DNA of 64,000 nt, from NCBI GenBank assembly GCA_023512835.1, contig CM042090.1, positions 8,167,343 through 8,231,342 on the forward strand. Reading direction: 5' to 3'. Below, in pieces: positions 58,651-64,000 of this stretch (positions are counted from its first letter, which is position 1; each line of letters opens with the position of its first letter). The translations under genes and the position numbers were made by a program. The notes beneath the pieces are model-generated. The model had not been told where the DNA came from and did not search any database. It worked only from the letters and a program-made list of their open reading frames with translations. This stretch comes from Taxillus chinensis. Taxonomy: Eukaryota; Streptophyta; Magnoliopsida; Santalales; Loranthaceae.

Positions 58651-60480
58651 TATATATATATGTATATTTATGTATACGTATAGATATTATTATATATCAA
58701 GAAGTTTTTCCACCATAATATACTTATATATGTCTCTCAATATTATTTATGAATATACTATTATTATTAAAACTAAAATATTAACTTTTAAATTTTGTTC
58801 CAAGGTTTATAAACGCAAGACAAAAAGATGAGACCCCTCTCCTTTCCTTACCACGATCTCGACGTGGAAATTCATTTCCTATTTCTTCTCTATATTTTAT
58901 CTCGATATTTAATAATTAACTTTCTTTGACACTTTTGAAAGTTGGTAATCTAATTTATTAAACGTGAATACCCCTACCCTTTTACTTAGGTCTATTATTA
59001 TGAGGACCTTCCTTTACGTTGAAATTTACCATTGATGTGGTTGTTTGAAATTTTGTGAAGATATGTTTTATGTTTGGCAATATGTTTAGGGTGGTTCCAG
59101 AAAGACCTCCAATGCATTAGGTAAAGAACATCACCGGAGAGTGTCAATCCAGCTTGATAAGATCCATGACATCTAGGTGGTGAACCAAGATGAGTAGATA
59201 TTCTTATTCTTTATGAGTTAATATTCTTCATATATTATTCTACTTATTTTATTCCGGGCTATTTGAGCTCATTTCCTTTCATGTTTTCTTCCACCCCGGG
59301 GAACATGAGAAAGCAGGATGCTAGGATAATGGTGTATTTGGAAAAAACATAGAAGATTATACATGTAGATTATAGTCAGTAAACTATAATGGGTTATCAC
59401 ACCCGGTCTCTAAATGCTAAACCTAAAGATCTTGTGATGAGTCTTGATGTAATAAATAAACCATCAATTATGTAGTATGATTCTATTCATATAATTATAA
59501 TATCTTATTTGTCCAACGCCCACCCTGGAAGTCCTTTGGGGCTTACAAAATGTGTCAACTCACCTTATCAAACTGTTTCTTCCTACTAATGGTACGCCTT
59601 TCACGAAAAGTCGAACTCAATCTCTAATGCATTTGCAACTTTTTTTAGCTTCAATTAAACTTCCACAAATCCCTCTTCTCTATACTTTTCAAGATAGGAA
59701 AGTAACTCCTTTTGTTTCTGAATAGCAACATTAGTATTCATGTCCTTGTCTTAAAAATCTTTACTACATTGTTAATAGCAAACAACACATTATGTCATAT
59801 AATCATTGCAACTCAGAACTCAAAATTCTCAATTTCATTTGCTAAAGACTCAGCCTCTTGCTTTGATTTAGGTTTTGTTTTTATATTTGTCAACTCAACA
59901 AAAGCATCTCTTATTTGTGAAGCATAATATCTTATTGGTTTAACACTCTCAACATGACTTTCCCACCATGTTTGTGAAAGTGGCTTCACCGTGAAATTTT
60001 GCACATGAGATTGTAATACTTTCCATCGCTTTGTAGATAAAGAGAATAAGACATATGTGCATTAAACAACTCCAAAAAAAATAAGCTTTATAACAAGAAT
60101 TGCCATGTCACAAAGAGAAAGCTTAAGAGTATGATAACCACACGACGTACAAAAAGCTCTAGAATTCAATTCCTTCACTTCTTTATACACCTTTATTTTT
60201 TTCCTTCATATTAGAACCATTATCTTATCCTAGCCCTCTTATATCACCAAAATTAAGTTTGAGATCTTCCAAAACTTCAACAAGCACATTAAAAAGTTTA
60301 TACCTTGTAGTTTTATCAACCAAGAATTTTATAAAAAATTTTTTGACTTGTATGTGATTTGTTGAAAGATCCAAACATCGTATTACAAGTGACGTTTGCA
60401 CTTCAAGATTAATATCTAGAGTACAATCAAGGATCACTGAAAAGTACTTGGCATTCATGATTATATTTGTTGGACCCACT

Positions 60481-60945
60481 TTTGTCTATGCCATATTTTG
60501 TTGAACAGGAAGATCACCCACTACCATAGAGTCAGTCCCAAGTTTGGAGTTGATGTTAAACCCATTTGCGCTAGATAGATACACTTTGAAACAAACAAGG
60601 AAGCCCAAAATTGAGAACCTCTGCCACAAGACACTTAAGTGGTCCACGGCCAACACCAGGTGATAGAAAATGAAATTTAGAAACTAACGTACTTGACCGT
60701 GCTCAATTCCGACTTATAACGAAAAAGTTATGGCCAAAATCATCTTTGTCAGAAAAAGTCAAACTTGCCAAAAGACAGTCAATGCCCCTGGTCAAACCAC
60801 CCTAAAATGCGACCGTGCGAGATTCTCCAAAACAACAATGTGGGCAAATACAAGTCTTCTCAAATAATCTCCAAAAGTTCGTCCATTTTGGCATTTTGGG
60901 TGAGGGTAAAAGGGTAATTAAAAGATAAAAACTAGCCTCGAAGAC
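60481..60945. other. possible LTR fragment, non-coding
   Basis: More balanced base composition than its surroundings. It contains CGACTTATAACGAAAAAGTT and ATGGCCAAAATC, a phrase type frequent in plant gypsy LTRs. No ends or target duplication found. Confidence 0.3.
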
Positions 60946-61215
60946 CCGAAGTCTTCGACCATCGACCCATTGACCTTCGAGTCTTCAACGGTTAACCTCC
61001 GAGTCTTCGACCTTCAAACCTGATCTATAGTCTTCAATCTTCGACGGTAGACCTCCGACCCCTAGACCTTCAACCCTTAGACCCTTGACCTCCAACCCCT
61101 CGACCTTTAACCCTTCTACCCTTGACCTCCGACCCGTTAATCATTGACCTTCGACCCTGCTGATACTTTGACCGTTGACCTTCGACCCGTTGATCGTTGA
61201 CCCTTGATCCTGCAG
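60946..61215. repeat. low-complexity GACCTTCGACC-type repeat
   Basis: About 270 bp of degenerate 10-12 bp units built from CTTCGACC, GACCTCCGACCC and CCTTGACC. No coding use recognised. Confidence 0.75.
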
Positions 61216-61225
61216 ACACTTCGAC

Positions 61226-61640
61226 CTAGGGGTGTAAAATGGACCGCTGGTCCACGGACCAATCCGTGGTCCGTGCAAACCGGAGCGGACTGGACCAGAA
61301 ATATTCTGATCCATTTCAATCGCGAGCCTAAACGGACCGGTCCGTTTAGGCCCGGTCCATGCGGACCAAATCCGTGCCGATGCGGACCGGTCTGTAGACC
61401 GGCTTTTTTATTTTTAAAAAATAAGTTTTTTAAAAATATTATATATTCTACTTAGTATATTAGTACCTAGAGCTTAAACCTATTAATTTTAATATTAATA
61501 TTTAGAAATATAAACTATTAAATATAATTTTAAAATTTAAAATTTAAATTATTTTTAACAAAATTAATTTATGATAAGTTTTTTAAATAAATAAATAAAT
61601 ATGAACCGGTCAGCGGATCGGTCCACGTCCGCATGCAATT
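61226..61640. mobile_element. hAT-like non-autonomous element
   Basis: Starts TAGGGGTGTAAAATGGACCG (from about 61226), with many GGACCGGTCCGT-type palindromic words, and runs through an AT-rich middle to AATAAATAAATATGAACCGG. Related to the fragments at 24590 and 28795. The right terminal repeat is not clearly preserved. Confidence 0.55.
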
Positions 61641-62100
61641 AATATGAAAACGGGGAAAGTAAAATGCCACCGGGATGAGGAACCACCTCAACACCCAGGA
61701 AATAGGATAATGGACCGAGGTCCTTGAGAGAAAATTGGTGTGCAAGGCAGTGAATAACCTAGGAGAGAACAGTAGGAGAATTGCCTGTAAGAACGATATC
61801 ATCGACATAGACCAAGAGATAGAGCAGAGCTGGACCGCGTCGAAGGACGAACAAAGATGCATTAGAATGAAAATTTCTAAAACCAAAATCAACAAGAAAC
61901 TGTCGAAGCTCATGGTACCACGCCCAGGGAGCTTGTTTAAGTCTGTAAATGGCCTTGTGGAGCTTGCACACATGTTCGAGACTGTCAGAGTCAATGAAAT
62001 CAAGGGGTTGTGCCACCCGACCTTCACCAAACGACCTCGGATTTCACCCGACCAGAAGGAAAGTATCTTCAGTGAGTCCGTCATCATGAGGTTCATTTGT
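61641..62100 (-). pseudogene. copia reverse transcriptase fragment
   Basis: The minus-strand frame at 61759-62016 has VCKLHKAIYRLKQAPWAWY and the catalytic LLVYVDDIVLTGN. A shifted frame continues to about 61650 with the FSLKDLGPLSYFLGVEV region. No gag, integrase or LTR nearby. A decayed piece of a copia family different from elements 1 and 2. Confidence 0.85.
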
Positions 62101-64000
62101 CTGGTTATATCACTTTTTTAGATGGGGAAACATGCATAAACATCAGATTTAGAGTGCTTTGCTTTAGCATGCTCTCTACAATTCACTTCCGATGTGCTTC
62201 ATATGATGGTTTACTTGCATACATTGTATTGTATTTGACAAACACCAAAGAATAAAATACTATTAAATTTGAAAATCAACAATATTGTAAATATGAGATG
62301 TCAAATAATATGCTAACACGCCACAATATATGTGGTACATATCAAAGAATTACATTACATCAACCAATTTTATTTTTGTGGTACATATCATAAGCGAGTT
62401 TCATATGGCAACTTATTATATACTTGCATGCCCTTACATTCAAACAAATTATTTGCCAAAAATTAAAAGCATAGGTTAAAAGAATGGATGGACACACTTA
62501 AGGCATCCATATTGAATTTGTTATATATTTTTTCTTAAATTTTAAATAAAAATGACATTTTCTAAAATTTATTCATTTGCAAAAAAACCTTTTATATCTC
62601 ATTCCCTATAACTAATACCTAACATCTTCTTGCCAAATAGTTGATCGTATAAAAACAAGTTATTTTGTTCATGAACTCCAATGTATTCCCACAAATTCAT
62701 CACTCAACCAACACACATAAAAGATTTGCCCCCCAGCACACATTACTCCTTTCTTCTACCAGTTTTTTAATGTGCACATGGTACAATTTTCTCATCAACA
62801 AATCTCAGCAGCCAACTTCAAGAAGCTCAAATTAAAATTTGATCTTTATATAAATGAATGATAATACTACATTAACTAATTCTATTTTCTGAACTAAATG
62901 CCAATTTCAGTTTAGTTTATGCAAGTAACTGTGGGGCACTATGTTCAACACCAAAATGAAAGAAACAAAATACTTACGGAAGGAAAACATAAGTTTAATG
63001 CACAGAAGGATATACTTACCGTTTAATATTTACCCGGTGAAGGAACTAGGGGAGCTGGCAGGGGCCATGGCGCCCCCTCAAATTTTAATTTTTTAAATAT
63101 ATATATATATATATATATATTATAAATTTTAATTATAGTTATATATATAATTAGAATTATAATTAATTATTAATATGATTTATTATTCTAAAGTATTTAT
63201 ATGGTGGTGTCTTACGTAGGTTTTGCCCGATATTGGTTTTTGGAGAGACAAAGGTAATTTGGGTGTGATATTTTTTATTTTGAACCGTTAGATGAGATTA
63301 GGTAAGATCTGATGGCTATTGATAGAATTGTGCTCTTTAAGTATGTTGCGTTCGTTTTTTATTTAGCATTACCTCATATATATATATATAATGTTGATGG
63401 TGATAGCTATGAGATCTTTGAGCCTATATAATTAGAGCATTGAATTCATTTTTTAAAGTACAAATGTCACGACACTCAAGATTTAGTTGAACCATAAATA
63501 CACTCAAAATATCTATGGTAAAATTCGTAATTTAGGGCTTTTAAATTACATTCCAATAATATCTCAAGTGATCATTATATATAATAGTTTCATTATTACC
63601 CATCAATTTTGTAAACATCAAATTAGAGAATTAAATTCGGTTAATAGAAGTATAAAACAAAGAATAGATTAACAAATAAATCATAGCAACTTATATTTTA
63701 ATTAAATAAGCGTACACCGTACACGTTAATAATACCGAACGAAAATTTTAAAAGAGAGAGAGAAAAAAAAAACAAAAAACAAATCCAACTTCTTTGTGGG
63801 CCTTGGCAGCTGAGCCGATTCAAGGTGCTAAGGCGGGGCTGCGGCACCGTGCAGTGCAATTGAGTTGCGGCGTCTTTATGCGGTGGTGGTGAGGCCTAAC
63901 TCGCGAAGGGCGTCGTCTTCACGTGGCATATTGAGCTTTGGACCTTTCCGTGGTGGCGACCGCTGGCCGGTAGGCCGCAGCCACAACCGCTACCGCGATA
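62101..64000. other. intergenic DNA to the window end
   Basis: AT-rich, with (TA)n runs at about 63098-63121 and 63378-63391. A block at 63049-63085 with GGGGCCATGGCGCCCCC resembles a repeat border. The last 220 bp (63780-64000) are GC-rich and could belong to a gene or element outside the window; no frame longer than 60 codons is recognisable there. Confidence 0.4.

Larger units (their letters stand above)
57127..59547. mobile_element. solo LTR (2421 bp) inside the hAT relic
   Basis: Begins TGTAAAACCCG and ends GGGCTTACA, with TGTAA/TTACA terminal inverted bases and a perfect 5-bp target duplication AAATG (57122-57126, 59548-59552). The flanking transposase relic continues on both sides. 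No gag, pol, PBS or PPT is present, so it is a solo LTR left by recombination or an LTR-only form. The length suggests a Ty3-gypsy family with long LTRs; the family is not proven. It contains a C run at 58249-58270 and a (TA)n run at 58598-58647. Confidence 0.85.
56590..60480 (-). pseudogene. hAT transposase (ZMYM1-like), split by a solo LTR
   Basis: Minus-strand pieces of a hAT-superfamily transposase. From the upstream side: 60225-60479 (NAKYFSVILDCTLDINLEVQ), 59813-60004 (VKPLSQTWWESHVESVKPIR), a piece to about 59555 with FRERRTISRKKQFDK, then after a 2.4-kb insertion 57121 downward with ESFRINY, VNSLKEILTQFQIYDKVFEF and finally the hAT dimerisation motif RLNGLAMISIENDLAKKIDY at about 56650-56735. 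Many stops and shifts separate the pieces, and the N-terminal zinc finger is not seen. It resembles the plant zinc finger MYM-type protein 1-like group (DUF4371 plus hAT C-terminal domain). Long dead. Confidence 0.8.

Noticed and set aside
58481..58831. 116-codon frame rich in Tyr and Ile
   Set aside because: Translation of a TA microsatellite inside the solo LTR.
60946..61215. CRISPR-like spaced repeats
   Set aside because: The units are degenerate, with no constant spacer length, and the DNA is plant nuclear.

Overview
The window is nuclear DNA from a flowering plant. It holds plant gene families with introns (V-ATPase subunit E, an ALKBH10B-type RNA demethylase, a GATL glycosyltransferase, SKP1-like, FAR1/FRS-like), Ty1-copia elements primed by initiator tRNA-Met, hAT remnants and TTA-duplicating MITEs in very AT-rich intergenic DNA. 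The GATL gene and the first exon of the ALKBH10B-like gene are strikingly GC-rich. That fits a monocot, magnoliid or early-diverging eudicot, but the species cannot be fixed from the sequence. No operon, CRISPR array, rRNA or tRNA gene was recognised.

Layout. 1-6950: a half-length SKP1-like relic behind a GC-rich tandem repeat, a hAT-type MITE and an old LTR-like block. 6950-8700: an unrecognised basic protein gene ('gene 1') cut by a stop codon. 9687-12164: a V-ATPase subunit E gene without its 5' exons. 13.8-33.8 kb: a tandem array of units of about 4-5 kb, each built from one V-ATPase E exon with flanking intron, a FAR1/FRS-like fragment and shared non-coding DNA. The first unit carries a 4.8-kb copia element. 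35.05-40.7 kb: a second, partial copy of gene 1, split by a 4.9-kb copia element, and a third scrap of gene 1 lies at 42.65 kb. Because gene 1 and V-ATPase E are neighbours at 7-12 kb and pieces of both recur in the next 30 kb, the middle of the window looks like a local segmental duplication that was then amplified and decayed.

44-53 kb is the gene-bearing part: an intact intronless GATL gene (+), a small orphan ORF (-) and a seven-exon ALKBH10B-like gene (-). All six introns of the last gene have consistent phases, but exon 1 carries a one-base frameshift in a GC run. 53-64 kb is transposon-rich: MITEs, a hAT transposase pseudogene split by a 2.4-kb solo LTR with a perfect 5-bp target duplication, a low-complexity GACC-type repeat, a hAT-like non-autonomous element and a copia RT fragment.

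I found no convincing previously undescribed functional system. The most unusual structure is the iterated V-ATPase E exon, present four times with splice sites intact, and the decay history readable from unit to unit. Frequent single-base indels in otherwise young elements and in the ALKBH10B exon also raise the possibility of residual assembly errors.
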